A stretch of DNA of 64,000 nt from Sorex araneus (lineage: Eukaryota > Chordata > Mammalia > Eulipotyphla > Soricidae): the NCBI RefSeq assembly GCF_027595985.1, contig NC_073302.1:166329951-166393950 (forward strand). The letters run 5' to 3'. Each line of letters begins with the position of its first letter. Position 1 is the first letter of the stretch. Shown here piece after piece: positions 1-11,788 of this stretch. The translations under genes were made by a program, and so were the position numbers. The notes under the pieces are model-generated. The model searched no databases, was not told where the DNA came from, and saw nothing but the letters and a program-made list of their open reading frames with translations.

Positions 1-19
1 AGAGAGAGAGAGAGAGAGA
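1..19. repeat. (GA)n simple repeat, cut by the window edge
   Basis: Uninterrupted AG dinucleotides run from the first base; the tract probably continues to the left of the window. Confidence 0.9.
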
Positions 20-103
20 ACTGTTTTACCAGCTATTACTTTCAATTTCTTTAGTTTATGATTTTGCCTGTGCTGTAAATACAAGTAGGTTCAGAAGTCA
101 AGT

Positions 104-275
104 TCTGAGCTAGCGAGACAGTACAGCAGGTAGGACACTTCCCTTGCATTCTGCTATCTAGGTTCAGTCTGGCACCCAGCATGGGCCCCCAATCCCCACC
201 ACGTGATGCCTAAGTGTAGAGCCAGGATTAAATCCTAAATTCTGGCAGGCATGACCCAAAGACAAAACAAACAAG
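104..275 (+). mobile_element. Family A tRNA-derived SINE, old copy
   Basis: A diverged copy of the common shrew SINE. The head 'gagctagcgagacagtacagcaggtagg', the B-box-like 'ggttcagtctgg' and the tail segment 'agagccaggatta' are recognisable, followed by an A-rich end. Confidence 0.75.
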
Positions 276-277
276 CA

Positions 278-460
278 GGGGCTGGAGCAATAGCACAGCG
301 GGTAGGGCGTTTGCCTTGCACCTGGCGGAACTGAGTTCGATTCCTAGCATCCCATTGGTCCCCTGAGCACCGCCAGGGGCGATTCCTGAGTGCAGAGCCA
401 GGAGTAACCCTTGTGCACCACCAGGTGTGACCCAAAAAGCAAAAAAAAAAAAAAAAAAAA
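278..460 (+). mobile_element. Family A SINE, near-consensus
   Basis: The copy has the head 'ggggctggagcaatagcaca', the B box 'gagttcgattcc', the body 'ctgagcaccgccagg' and the end 'gtgacccaaaaagc' followed by about 20 A. A-box-like and B-box-like pol III promoter elements are in the first 70 bp. The pure poly(A) tail and low divergence suggest a fairly young insertion. Confidence 0.92.
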
Positions 461-515
461 GCAAATGAAAAAGTCAAATTCTACCAGTATTTCTTTTTAA
501 AAAATCATTATCATG

Positions 516-705
516 TGGCTAGAGCGATAGCACAACGGATAGGGCGTTTGCCTTGCATGCGGCTGACCCAGGTTCAATTCCCAGAATCCCACATGGTCCC
601 CTGAGCACCACCAGGAGTAATTCCTGAGTGCAGAGCCAGGAGCAACCCCTGAGCATTGCCAACTGTGACCCAAAAAGCAAAAAATTAAAAATTAATAATA
701 AGTAA
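516..705 (+). mobile_element. Family A SINE
   Basis: A complete copy from 'ggctagagcgatagcacaac' through 'gtgacccaaaaagc', followed by an A/T-rich tail that has decayed to AAT-type units. Confidence 0.9.
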
Positions 706-1509
706 TAAAATGTCTATCTCTAAAAATATATCATTATCATGATTTCCTCTATATCATCATTTCCCAGAGGCAACCAGTCTCAGCTTTTTGTAATCTTTCA
801 GTATTCATTTCTGAATTTTTCAACAATATGACAACGTATCATTTGCCAGGATCACCATTGACCGAGTTTAGATTATTAGCTTGAAACTGACTTTTCTGAT
901 TTTTCCTTACTATTTTTGACCTACTGATCTATCTAGTCTTCCATATTCCAATGTATAGTCATTGCAATTTCTAATACATTGTATGTGTCCTGTCTGTTAC
1001 TTGGAAGCTTTTCAAAAATTGGTATTCAAAAATTTTGCTATGAGGTATCCTATGTTGTAAATAGGTTAAGCATTCAAACTAAAAGCCTGTATCTTTAACT
1101 TCTGATATAATATTTAGTTACTTTCCCATATTTTCTATTTCCCTAACTCCATTTTCCTGTTGCTCTATTCCCATTTTCTCTACTCTTTCTAAAATTTCTG
1201 TTAATCAGATGATTGCTATTTGGACTGATCTTGAAAGTATCTATTTTGTTTCCTTGATCTTTCCTCTTTGTCTTGCTAAGATTTCTTCAACTTTATTCTT
1301 AACTAATCTTAGTTTTCCTATTTCTACCCATTCTTTTTAATTTCCAAAATAATATTGTTCTGTTTCTTCCAATACTTCTTATTGTCCTTTCTTTTTTCGT
1401 ACCATGCTTATAATATCTTATATAACTGACATTATGCCTCCTTGATAATTTTCTATTTATTTTACAATCTAACAAAAGGAGCTTTTAGATTATTGTTTGT
1501 TTTTTGCAG
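706..1509. other. AT-rich stretch with no recognised gene
   Basis: Pyrimidine-rich, low-complexity sequence with no ORF of note and no recognisable SINE. It could be ancient L1 in antisense orientation, but I cannot support that by eye. Confidence 0.5.
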
Positions 1510-1617
1510 AGGAAAGAGACATACCTAGCAGTGCTCAAGGGACCATGTGTGGTCTGGGGTCGACTTCATGCAATGCAAGGCAAGGGTCTTAATCCCTGTA
1601 CTATCTCTCCAGCCCCA
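1510..1617 (-). mobile_element. Family A-related SINE, truncated and old
   Basis: Its right end 'tgcaaggcaagggtcttaat...ctatctctccagcccc' is the reverse complement of the SINE head; the 3' half is heavily diverged or missing. Confidence 0.7.
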
Positions 1618-2208
1618 CAGATAAGATTTTATGGGTAAAAAAATTGGGAGAATCTAGTTAATTGTAGAGCACCATTGGGAATAAAGGTCTTTAAGTGACT
1701 GTAAGAAGCAGATTCAAATTGGATCAACTGAAAATTTGAATTGTGATGCAGTTGCATCAGCTGATCTTACAGTAAATTCTGGAACTGGGATGTCCTATTA
1801 GTGTTCTTCCCATTTTTTTCCAGTTGAAGCAATAGAAGCCCCACATCTCCACCCAATTTGGGGTGTTTTGATCCCGACAAGAGATGTAACTCTGAGCAAG
1901 GTGACACCTTACATTCAGCCGATGCTCTGAGCCCTCTACAAGTTAGAGAAACAAATATTTCAGGTTCTGCAAGGCAGATCTGAACAATACAACATAAATC
2001 ATCTATTTCTGTCTCTCATGTTTAACAGCTTTCCTCAGCTAATTAAATGCTCTTTGGTTTTCTGCTGTAAGAATGGGGAAACCAACAGTTGTTTGAGAGG
2101 ACTAAGTTTAGACTAGCACTAGAAACCTTACTGGAGGGTTCTAGCTGGTTACTTTCTGGGTTTCCCACATCTTTTCTCTTAATCCATCAGATTTATAAAG
2201 AATTTTTC
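1618..2208. other. Unique sequence, no gene seen
   Basis: No conserved ORF, exon-like segment or recognisable repeat before the homopurine tract. Confidence 0.5.
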
Positions 2209-2480
2209 AAGAAGAAGGGAAGAAGGGAGGGGAGGAGGGAAAGAGAGGGAGGAAAAAAGGGAAGGAGGGAGGGGAGAAAGGGAAAAGGGGAGAAGAGGGA
2301 AGGGAGGAAGAGAGAAAGGAAGGAAGGAAGGAAGGAAGGAAGGAAGGAAGGAAGGAAGGAAGGAAGGAAGGAAGGAAGGAAGGAAGGAAGGAAGGAAGGA
2401 AGGAAGGAAGGAAGGAAGGAAGGAAGGAAGGAAGGAAGGAAGGAAGGAAGGAGGGAGGGAGGGAGGGAGGAAGAAAGGAG
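2209..2480 (+). repeat. 272-nt homopurine tract with (GGAA)n core
   Basis: Every base on the plus strand is A or G over 272 nt. The left third is irregular GGGA/GGAA, the middle (about 2317-2450) is a regular GGAA tetramer array, and the right end shifts to GGGA. The open frame through it (an E-G-R-K repeat) is a by-product of the repeat. Tracts of this type with mirror symmetry can form triplex DNA. Confidence 0.95.
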
Positions 2481-3966
2481 TTTGTCTAGGTATTCAGCAT
2501 GCTAACCATTTTGATGAAATTTACTGCCTGCCTCATCCTCACACTTGGACTGGTATATCTCAATGCTGAATTTTAGGTTTTGCTTTTTAAATTTTTATTC
2601 ACTTCAGGAACTAAAGCTGAAGATTAGGGAAGGAAATTTTCTTGGCTATGCAGTTGGGGATTAAACTATTGCTTAAGGCTTTAAACCATTCTATATTTAG
2701 CTCTACCTTCAATCTCATTTCCAGAAGCACCTGGAGAAGCCAATTCCTGAGCATTCTAGATATTCTGCAATATGAAACTTTCCAGCTTTTCTGACATTGA
2801 CTAAGAATTTGGCTTTCTAGTTCTGCTGAGTTCTATCATTGGTTTATCTGTTTTCCAGTTTCAAAAAGTTTGCTACTTCTTTATTTTCCATTATTTTATG
2901 AGTGTATGCCTTTACAAAAATCTCTTCCTATTGTATTAAGGAGCAAAAGCATGTGTTTATGTAATTTCTCATGCTCACATTTTATATCAGTAAAATACTC
3001 TCATAAGTCTAGAGAAATTGTCTCTTTTGAATGTTATCCAGTTGCTTATCTTGTTTCTAATCCCAAGCAGAGGTCACTTTTGTTACTACTTTGTGTACTT
3101 TTCATGTAATAAGGATTACAAATTTGCATTCTTCCCTTCTTACACAAAAAGAACAAAGAAAAAAAAGCAACACGAATATTTCATTTAAGTTGCTTAAATC
3201 TCTTTGAATGGCAACGTATAACTCATTCTTTTCAACAGCTCTATAGTATTCCATTTAGCTTCAGGAAAATCTTCTTTCTAATTTTGACTACAAAAATGAA
3301 TAAATAGTTGTAAATATTAATGAATTTGCATGTATACTATATCCATTGCCTAAACCACAAAAAATATGTTGTGAGGCCCCATGGCATAAACATTCATGAT
3401 AGTGATATTCCAGTGGTTTTTCCAATTCTTAATCCCAACAGTGGAAGAAAACCAATCTGGTTTATTTCCTTATTTTCCCCTCACAACTTCTAGAATTTAA
3501 CAGAGTATATCACAAAAATAATTGAACAGATGAGTGTGATATCTCAGTCTACTTTACCTTTATATGAGTTAAACTTTTCATCATTAACATATTTTCATTT
3601 TGCTTTAATTGCCATTGTTCTTAATAATGTACACTTAAAACTTATTGAATTCTGGTCTCAGAACTGACTCTGGCAAGTGGCAGTGGAGTAGGAAGATGAA
3701 AAGGAATCTAAGGAAAGCGGTGAGACTGGTATCACTCTCATGGTGAACGTGGTGCAATAATACCATAAATCATTATATCTCAATTTAAAATAAAACTGAT
3801 AGTACAAAATTTTCCATTTGAGAAAAAGTATGTATTTATGTATATGTGTGCAAGTAAGCAGATATTCAAAGAATCATTACAACATTGTCGAACCAAATTT
3901 GTTATTACAGAATTTAGCCAGCAAAAACACTTAAAACAGCATGCTTGGTTTTTATTTAAGACAATA
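2481..3966. other. AT-rich intergenic sequence, no gene seen
   Basis: No exon or SINE was recognised. A segment near 3200-3260 ('caacagctctatagtattccattt') faintly resembles antisense L1 3' sequence; too weak to annotate. Confidence 0.45.
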
Positions 3967-4135
3967 GGGGCTGATGAGATAGCTCCAGAGGCTGAGTACA
4001 TGATTTTCATGAAGGAAACCTGGTTTTAATCATTGTCACTGCATGGTCTCTAGAGCACCACAGGGGACAACCTCTGAACACCTAAGCGGAAAAAGACCCT
4101 GAATATCATTGGGTGTGGCCCAGAATCAAATAAAT
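3967..4135 (+). mobile_element. Family A SINE, diverged
   Basis: Starts 'ggggctgatgagatagctcc', includes 'gcatggtctctagagcaccac' and 'gggtgtggcccag', and ends in an A-rich tail. Confidence 0.8.
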
Positions 4136-5018
4136 ATAAATTAATAAGTAGAAACAAAGAAAAATCAAATTGATTATTTTACCTCCTGCCATATGAGAAC
4201 GGTCAAGACCGAGGCATTTCTCATACAGAAAAACTGATCAGAGGGTACAGTAACTCAAATTATGAATTCACTAGTCTAGATTAAAAAATATACTTGGAAC
4301 AAAGATAAGTTCCTATCTGGGATGTAAAAATCAGGCTATATTGATTTTTATATAAATATTGAAAGGGATTTAAACTCAAAAGGCAATGTACAACATATTA
4401 GTCAATTAATTTGGATTCTAGGTCTCAATTTCCAGATAAGAAAAAATCAAGATAGTAGTAATATCTGCCCTGTAGTGTTTGTAAACTACATTCATCTCTG
4501 AGAACCATTAGTACACTTATTGAACCATTAATAAAAATTTCTCTAACCAACTTCGGGAATCTTATAAAAATCAGGAAAAAATGGTACCAAGTCAGGTTAA
4601 AAAAAAATCTATCAAATTATTTAAGTGATTAATGGAGTCTTAGGAGATATAAGCAAATAAGAGTGTTTGATGTTAAGAAAGCATATATAATCTGAAAGCA
4701 CAAAAAGAATGCCCTTATAGCTAGAAGTAAAGCAAGAAGATTTACCAATTTTTCATTATAGAAATTGACCATTTTGTGATGATAAACATTACAGCATAAA
4801 TAAAAATGCTTCATTAAAAATTTAAGCCTTTAAAAAAAAATTAAGCCTTTAAGTCCAGACAAAAGCTAGTGGAGAAGGGAATAAAATATCTGAACTGGCA
4901 AAATTTAGAAACATGTCTTTTTAAAAAAATATTTTTTTCTGGCTTCTGTAGGTCATTCTATAGATATTTTAAATACAAATTATTCTCAAAAACTGAGTTT
5001 ATATTTTATATTGTATTC

Positions 5019-5056
5019 TGTCACTGTCTTTGTCATCCCGTTGCTCATCGGGATAC
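5019..5056 (-). mobile_element. Family B SINE, 3'-end-only fragment
   Basis: The 38 bp 'ctgtcactgtctttgtcatc' to 'ccgttgctcatcgg' match the reverse complement of the family B 3' end (compare 46125-46155). Flanking 'ttatattgtattct' and 'ttatattcattct' may be an imperfect target duplication. Confidence 0.6.
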
Positions 5057-5281
5057 AATTATATTCATTCTACTAAAATGGGTTGCTAATATATATTAAG
5101 AAATCCTTGAATATTTATTTTATAGCATATAAAAACAAATGAGAGATGTTAAGTACCATGTGGCCTATAAAGGCATTTTTTTCATCTATGAGTATACTTT
5201 TTAAAAAGAAAAATACTATGCTACTGACATGTGAAATGCATGATCTTCCTTCCTTAGATTCAATTTTTTAATTGCAGCAAT

Positions 5282-5296
5282 AGGTCCCCCTAGTGG
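5282..5296 (-). promoter_or_regulatory. CTCF-like motif (minus orientation)
   Basis: The plus-strand string 'tccccctagtgg' matches the reverse-complement CTCF core GCCMYCTRSTGG at 11 of 12 positions. Occupancy is unknown; the call rests on motif match only. Confidence 0.4.
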
Positions 5297-6417
5297 ATGT
5301 TGAAAATATATTTTGTCCTATTTTTCTCTTTCCAAATGACTATAACTGAAGAGATTAAGTTCATAGTTCATTTTTTCTTGAAAATATGCAGTGAGGAAGG
5401 TTTCAAAGAATTTATTGATTAAGGAAGAGGCTAGTCAACTGACTTGCAATTGCCCTACATGCAAATTTTTACTGAATACATTCATAATAATAATAATAAA
5501 GTCCATCTCTCTAAAAAGACATCCTCAAAGATTTAGAAGAGAACAAAGTTGAATATGTAACCTTTTAAAAATTAGATTCAGAGATTACAAGAAATTAGCT
5601 CATGACTCCTTTTATTGGTCAACTACTACCAATGATTTCTCTCCTCTTCTTTCCATCTGGTTTGTGATCTGTGATTCTAACTTTATGTGACTATATTTGT
5701 GCCAGGGAAGATTTTTATAAATCCTCTTCTAGAAAAAAGACAGGATATAATTAGAAATTAAATGAAAATTATTAACTCTTTTAGCAAAGATTGTTGTCTT
5801 GGACAAATATTGAATTATTTTATTCCAAGATAGTAAGGAAAGAGAAATGACAACAGGGTCAACAATGGCAGGCCCTGAGAGTCTGTCCATAAAACTAAGT
5901 CAGTCAGTGAGCGGCCACTTTGGAAAGGAGGGAAGGGGAACAGAGACAGGTGAGAGGATGCTGGAACTCCGGCTGCTGAGTGCGACCACATTGAATTGTA
6001 AATAGGCACATTGTGTTGTAAATCACAGTGCTGAAATAAGAGAGAAAAGAAAAAAAAAAGGCCATTAACTGTACTCAGCTTGCACCTATAAGACACCTTT
6101 TTAAAGAATAAGAGATTTGTCTTCACTTTTGCATGCGAATTAACCCTTAAACAAGAAGACACTCTAGCTTCTAGGTATCAAGAGTAGTTTTGAGTGAAAG
6201 AGTAGCTTTTGTTTGAACTGCTACCAACAGCTTTGCAAATCACCATGACTAAAATGAATTTGACTTTTTTAATTTCAAGTGTTAGAAAACCTATCTTTTA
6301 AAGACAACCTTTGAAACTGCAACTATTATTACTTAGATAAATATATAAATTCAATATTAATTCCACCAAAAGGAAATAGCTAATGGTTGTGCTTGATTAT
6401 TAACTACATATTTATGA

Positions 6418-6902
6418 TGAAAGAGGAAGGCTCAGTTCACCTTTGCAAGCTGTCGTGAACAGTCCCGTATTTTGGACTTCCTGCAAATTCCTGTGCTTTT
6501 TCTGATAAACAGGGAGTTAACAAGCATCCACCATAAAATTCTTCTACAGAGCTTAGACTCACAGGGAGGCTAAGGTAATGGAAATACCTAAAGCAAATGG
6601 CCAGAGGAGGATCTGCTAGATCCTTTCAGACTCTATAACATTTGCCAAGAGGCTGATTTTCATGTCAAAGGGTTTACAGGAAAGCCCTTGTCTTTAACTT
6701 CTCTGCATTCCCCGTAACACAAAGACCCGGTTTTTGAGGGATAAAAATCCCAGAAAAGAGCCATAGTTAATTTTGCCCTATGCTAAGTTCCTCTCCGCTT
6801 GGGAAGCTCCTTTTTTTTTCTCTCTTCCAATAAACTTTTTTTTTCCCCAATAAACTTTTCTACTTTTCAACTCTTGAGTCTGAGCAGCATCTTTATTACT
6901 CA
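6418..6902 (+). mobile_element. Probable solo LTR of an endogenous retrovirus (class I-like)
   Basis: A roughly 485-bp block starting TG and ending CA. Near its 3' side it has a TATA-like 'gggataaaaatccc', the 'ccgcttgggaagctcc' segment typical of gammaretroviral U3/R borders, two AATAAA signals (6829-6850 area), and a terminal segment 'cttgagtctgagcagcatct'. No retroviral internal sequence or primer-binding site follows, so it is best read as solo. No clear target duplication was found. The alternative is another A/T-rich unique sequence with fortuitous signals. Confidence 0.45.
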
Positions 6903-6936
6903 ATATTTTCATCCTATTACTCAATGTTTTCATTCT
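6894..6936. repeat. Two-copy 21-bp tandem repeat
   Basis: 'ttactcaatattttcatccta' is followed directly by 'ttactcaatgttttcattctt', at the 3' edge of the LTR candidate. Confidence 0.75.
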
Positions 6937-7185
6937 TGAAAATGTTGAAGAACCTGGGAATGAACAAAGGCCCCCCTGCTGTCATTCCAGCATCATTTCA
7001 TCAAGATATCCCAAGTTTTCTAAGAATATATTTCCTTCAAACAGACCAAGAACTTTTGGCCTTTGGTCTGCTTATGAATGTGCACACGGAGTAAAGTGGC
7101 ACGAGTAAAGTGTGTTTAGCATTTGCCCCTTAACAATATCTCGAGCTACCTGGGCCTTCATAAATCTTCATAGGCCCCTAGAACA

Positions 7186-7346
7186 ATATTTCTCAACCTT
7201 TTTGAGAATACCTTGATTCTTTCCTGTGACCCTCGTGCTACTGTTGGACCCATCGTCTCATGCTATGGCCCCCATTTACTTGATTTCTCACCTCTGGCTC
7301 CAATTGGAATATCCTGGCATCCCTCGAATTGAGAAACACTACCTTA
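7186..7346. mobile_element. Possible non-autonomous hAT-type DNA transposon
   Basis: The ends form an imperfect terminal inverted repeat: left 'aatatttctcaac', right 'attgagaaacact'. The interior has no coding sequence. The 'TTCTCAAC...TTGAGAA' style of ends is common among mammalian hAT-Charlie MITEs. No 8-bp target duplication was confirmed. Confidence 0.4.
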
Positions 7347-7888
7347 GAAGCTGCGGAATGTTCACGATATTTAGGACTAAATAGTATTGCAGTCCCTTAG
7401 GCCTATACAAATTCCAACCCCAGGACAAACCTAGTTATCCCAATTTCTATTCTGAAATTGCAATTCACAAAAGATTTTTCACAAGCATAATCTAATTTTT
7501 CCCAAAATTAAATGAGGTCATGAGAACAATGTTCAGTGTCCTAGTTTTATTTTATTTCTTTAAAAAGATTTTTAAGACGAAATCTTTACTACATCCGTGA
7601 AACTAACCAATTAAATATTAAGTTCTCTTTAATATAAAGAAAATTCCTAGAATCAGATTCTTGAGGGAGTTACTTTTGTTTTCACGACTAATGTTGAAAA
7701 AGTCCCACTATCCCTTCAGACTTAGATTAGCAACAATTATCTCTCAGCAAAACTGAAATAGAAAAGTCTCTGGGTGAGTTCAGTTTAATTTTGGCCAGCT
7801 GTTTCAGATTAATTGACACTTTTAATCTTCATAGGAAATGAGAAAAGAAAATGTGTGACTTACTATGACTTAAGTCTACTTGTTTAGA

Positions 7889-7950
7889 GAGACCATAAAA
7901 TATATACTTTCTACTCAAAGACCATAAAATGTATGTTTTCTACTTTTCAG
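7889..7950. repeat. Imperfect two-copy tandem duplication (~30 bp)
   Basis: 'agaccataaaatatatactttctactcaa' is followed at once by 'agaccataaaatgtatgttttctactttt' (each unit 29 bp, given here in two overlapping pieces of the same repeat). Confidence 0.7.
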
Positions 7951-8994
7951 AAGGCCAACCCCAAATCTTGAAACTGCTATTAGATTTAAGCTGATCGTCA
8001 GTGGTAGATGAGATTTGGAAATTTTTTTCTCTCCTAGCATTTAGCTGATGTATGTTGAGTGATTTATACTCAAAAGAGCCATCCATCAGGAGGAGGCTTG
8101 CATCAGAAAGTTGCCAGAATGTATGTTCTACAACAATACTTGCTTGCTAGCTGTCAGGCTTACATAGACCTTTTGGAAGACCCTGGGGATAGACAGTCTA
8201 TGGTAATGCCATACAGTGAAAATGATCATTCTTTTCAGAGAACACAGTAGTGTGTTAGGAAAATGTTACAAGTGCATTTAAATTAGAAATGCTGGTCTCC
8301 AGGGATTCTGTTAAGTATCCCTTATTTCTTTTATTATAGAATAAAGAATACCCATTTAAAAATAGATTAAATTAAATATAAAGTGGAAGTAACCCTGCTG
8401 ATCTTTGATTCTATAAAATGTCAGTAATCATCTTTAAATTACATAATGAAAAATATTTAACACAGTCTCAGAGTAGACTTAAAGGTTCCCAGAATTCTAA
8501 AGAAAAAGAAAATTTGGATTTTTTAGATAATTAGATAATAATAATTACAATTCACCTTTATAAAGAATATCTCAAAGAGTAACTGACATAAAAAATATTA
8601 TCCCAGATAAACCAGGAATTTGATTTCACAAATTTTAGGTTTTACTTGACAAAATTTTGTAGCATCTTAAAATTTCCAATGAATCTTTCAATTATGGCAG
8701 ATGAATAAATTCAGAATCAGGAAATGTAGACAAATTACCTATTTCACTTTAATAAATGTGTGTGGGCTGTTTAATCAAGATCTCCAAGATCCAACTAAGC
8801 ACTCATCCAGATGTCTGCTGTAATTAATTCCATGAATTCCTGTTTGCAAAAAAATATTGAATAGCATTCTACTAATAAAATGAGAGTCAAGACAGCTACA
8901 GTGACAGGACACAAGCCTGGCATACCCAAGGCCCTGGGTTCCCCAGCTCAGCATGACCTCTCACCTACTCAGCACTAGCAAATGTGCCCTCTAT

Positions 8995-9300
8995 TTTTAT
9001 TTTTAAAAATTTTTTATTAGTGAATCACCGTGAGGTACAGTTACAGACTTACAACTTTTCGTACTTGTGTTTCAGTCATACAATGCTCAAGTACCCATCC
9101 CTCCACCAGTGCCCATTCTCCACCTCCTATGATCCCAGTATTCCTCCCCCCACACACACTCCATTCCCCACCTCCCGCCTCTGTGGCAGGGCATTCCCTT
9201 TTGCTCTCTTTCTACTTTTGGGTGTTGTGGTTTGCAATAGAGATATTGAGTGGCTATTGTGTTTGATCTATAGTCTACTTTCAGGGCACATCTTGTGGCC
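8995..9300 (-). mobile_element. L1 3' end, 5'-truncated (minus strand)
   Basis: Reverse complement of the L1 tail seen complete at 46208-46939. It shares 'ttattagtgaatcacc', 'catccctccaccagtgccca' and the 'gtggcagggcattccctttt' segment. Flanking 'cctctatttt' and 'cctctaattt' are a probable target duplication. Confidence 0.85.
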
Positions 9301-9309
9301 TCTAATTTA

Positions 9310-9480
9310 AAAATAGAAGTACAGTGGGTAAGGCACTTGCTCTGCACACGGACAACTAAGTTCAATCCCCAGCATACTATATGGTCCCCAAAGCACTGCC
9401 AGGATTGATTCCTGAGTGCAGTCAGGATTAACCCCTAAATATCAGTGGGTGTAGGCCAAAAACAAATAAAAAATAAAAGA
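9310..9480 (+). mobile_element. Family A SINE, moderately diverged
   Basis: 'agtacagtgggtaaggcact' through 'cactgccaggattgattcct' to 'gtgggtgtaggcc', then an A-rich tail. It abuts the L1 tail on its left. Confidence 0.85.
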
Positions 9481-9499
9481 ACAAAACGACCTTTACCTG

Positions 9500-9582
9500 G
9501 GAAGGGGATGTAACTCATGGGAAAGCACAGGCTTCTCATGTGACAGGCTCTGGGTTCAATGCCCAGTACCATTAGCATCATT
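9500..9582 (+). mobile_element. Old tRNA-Ala-like SINE fragment
   Basis: 'ggggatgtaactcatgggaa' plus 'ctgggttcaatgcccagtacc' resembles the tRNA-Ala type SINE head (GGGGATGTAGCTCA...GGTTCAATCCCCAG), which differs from family A. Confidence 0.5.
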
Positions 9583-9759
9583 TTAAAAGTACAACAAAAT
9601 GACTTTTCCTAAGCCACCTCTCTCACCAATGCACCCTCCACTTAGAACTGCAAGAGCATTGTTTTAGACTGTCAGATCAGTTCTAAAACCTGGCTCCTTC
9701 CTCCTTCCCTCTGACTCCATACATACCATACAACCTGTTTGCAATCTATGCAAACCAGT

Positions 9760-9905
9760 TTGTGGACTCTCAATTCAGAGCTAGCGATTAATTCCAATTC
9801 CTGTCATCTTGAACAAGTTACTTAAGCACTCACATCTTAATTTTTGTGTTCAAAGGCAATACAAAAGTAGCTACCCCAGTAAGGTTAAGATTTAAATTCA
9901 CTACA
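9760..9905 (+). mobile_element. MIR SINE (ancient mammalian)
   Basis: The core 'catcttgaacaagttactta' followed by 'cactcacatcttaatttt' matches the MIR core pattern (CTTGGGCAAGTTACTTAA...CTCAGTTT). Confidence 0.5.
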
Positions 9906-10739
9906 TGAATGTATGTAAATACCCATGTGTGCAGGGAACACAGCAGCACTTATTATTACTAAATGTTTTTTTGCGGGGGAGAAGCATTTCCTGGAGCATT
10001 TTCCAAGCTGAGGATTGACCCATGTCTCCAACTGAGATGTGTAATTTGGTGCTCTCCTTTTTGAAAGTCTGCATGCTCTCTTTAGCACTGTTGCAGAATA
10101 CGTCAACATTTATTGAAAACAGCTTTGTATAGTTCCCTAATTATTCAATTCCACAATATTATCTTCCCCGTGAACTTTTCCTCTTAGAAGTAACCTTCTC
10201 ATGATAAAATATATGGTCAGTTGTTCTCATTATTAAGCCCTTTTTCCCCGTTTTATAGTATAGTGGCAAGGTGGGGACTGGGCAGACGACATTTCTTTTT
10301 TGCAGCTGACATTTTGTTAGGTTCCATCCACCAGAGAAGAGATGGGAAGGCAGGATGGAGGAAGCAGCTTGCTGTTTCCTGTTAGTTGTGGCATCCCCAG
10401 GGCGACAGCTCTTCCTTGTTGCAGTGGTAGCACTTGCTTCCACTCAACTTTTTCTCAGCATTCTTCAAACCAGACTCATCATTCACCTCCAAGTGCCATC
10501 CTCTACATGTCCTCTCCTCTAAAATGTCACCATAACCCAACCTTCTGTTCACTCAGCTCTAGTGTGGCAGCTCCCTCTAATTATCTTGTGCTCCATGTTT
10601 CAGTATCAATTTATTGGTATTAGATTTATCAATACCAAGTTTCATGGTTCTATACCTATTTATCCGATTCCTGTTATTACACTGTTAATTACTAGCTGTA
10701 CTTTTCCACCTGTCTGAAGCCTAACTCTAAAAACCTATT
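9906..10739. other. Intergenic sequence, no gene seen
   Basis: The GC-richer block around 10320-10600 has pyrimidine-rich sequence of L2-like style that I cannot assign. Confidence 0.4.
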
Positions 10740-10905
10740 GGGGCTGTGAGATAGTAGTCGGTAGGTCAGAAGCTTTCCTTGCATGTAGCCAACTACAGTT
10801 CAATATCTCACATCCCATATACCCCCAAGCATCACCAGGAATAATTCCTGAATGCTTAGTCAGGAGTAACATGAGCATCACTGGGTTTGCTTCCCCCACC
10901 CCGCA
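10740..10905 (+). mobile_element. Family A SINE, diverged
   Basis: 'ggggctgtgagatagtagtc' through 'atcaccaggaataattcctg' to 'catcactgggtttgc'. Confidence 0.8.
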
Positions 10906-11788
10906 AATAATGAACTTTTGCCTTTGTATAATGTCTAACTCTATGCAATTTCAATTTAACTAGATTTTTAGTGACTTTTGGGATTTTCACACTGGTCTTT
11001 AAAACATGACTTAAAAAATCTATTTTTGAAAAATTAATATCACTGATAAATCCCTGAATTTACTTGAGGCTAACATCAGACAGCTGTCTTATGGAATTCT
11101 AGCCTCTAGCCACCCAACTGGATAGTCTCCTATGTTTACTATGTAAGGTCATTAAAACCAGCATATCAACTAACTTGAAAGTGTCCCAGTAACAGAGTAA
11201 GAAGAATTTCCTGTAATCAGGTTTGTTTAATCCTATCAGAGTATCTGCCATACATTAAGTTCATGAGAAATGTTTTTTCTTTCCTCCCCATCCCAAATAT
11301 TACCAGACCCTTGTCCAAGAATTGCTCATTGGTAGGTACCTAGATTCTTTAGAAAGTAGGCTTTGTTGGCTTGTAACACAAGCGAAAGTAAAACGTTTTG
11401 GCTGACAAATCCCAAATTATCAAATTATCAGAACTGCAACGCACAAGTCAAATTTAGCAAGAAACAGGTATTTTCTTCTATCATAAAATGCCACTGCTTG
11501 ATATACATGACAATAACAAAAATAATTACCATCTCCAACTTCCCTATCCTTTTAAAACGAATTTACTCATTTCTTATCACCATCTCTAGTGTCAATTCTG
11601 TCTTTCAACTCTATAATTACTTTTTTAACAACTGGGGGGTGCGGGGGGGGGACACACTGAAATAGCATATATCCTCTGTAATACAAAGCTTCTACAAATA
11701 ACTCAGGTTGCTACTCTTCACTCTAACCCACAGGAATAAAACAAAACTAATGGCATTCCAAGTATTATATAAAAATATAAAGGCTATG
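10906..11788. other. Intergenic sequence, no gene seen
   Basis: Contains a short G-rich run at 11635-11650. Otherwise nothing recognised. Confidence 0.45.

Larger units (their letters stand above)
4136..6417. other. AT-rich intergenic sequence
   Basis: No gene seen. Apart from the small family B fragment and the CTCF-like motif listed separately, I recognise nothing. A GC-richer patch at about 5860-5990 has no identifiable content. Confidence 0.45.
6937..8990. other. Intergenic sequence, no gene seen
   Basis: Contains the hAT-like element and small tandem duplication listed separately. A tRNA-like, heavily decayed SINE may lie at about 8893-8975. No coding potential was recognised. Confidence 0.45.

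Noticed and set aside
2089-2505. 138-codon ORF rich in E, G, R, K
   Set aside because: It is the translation of the homopurine (GGAA)n tract; any such tract is open in several frames.
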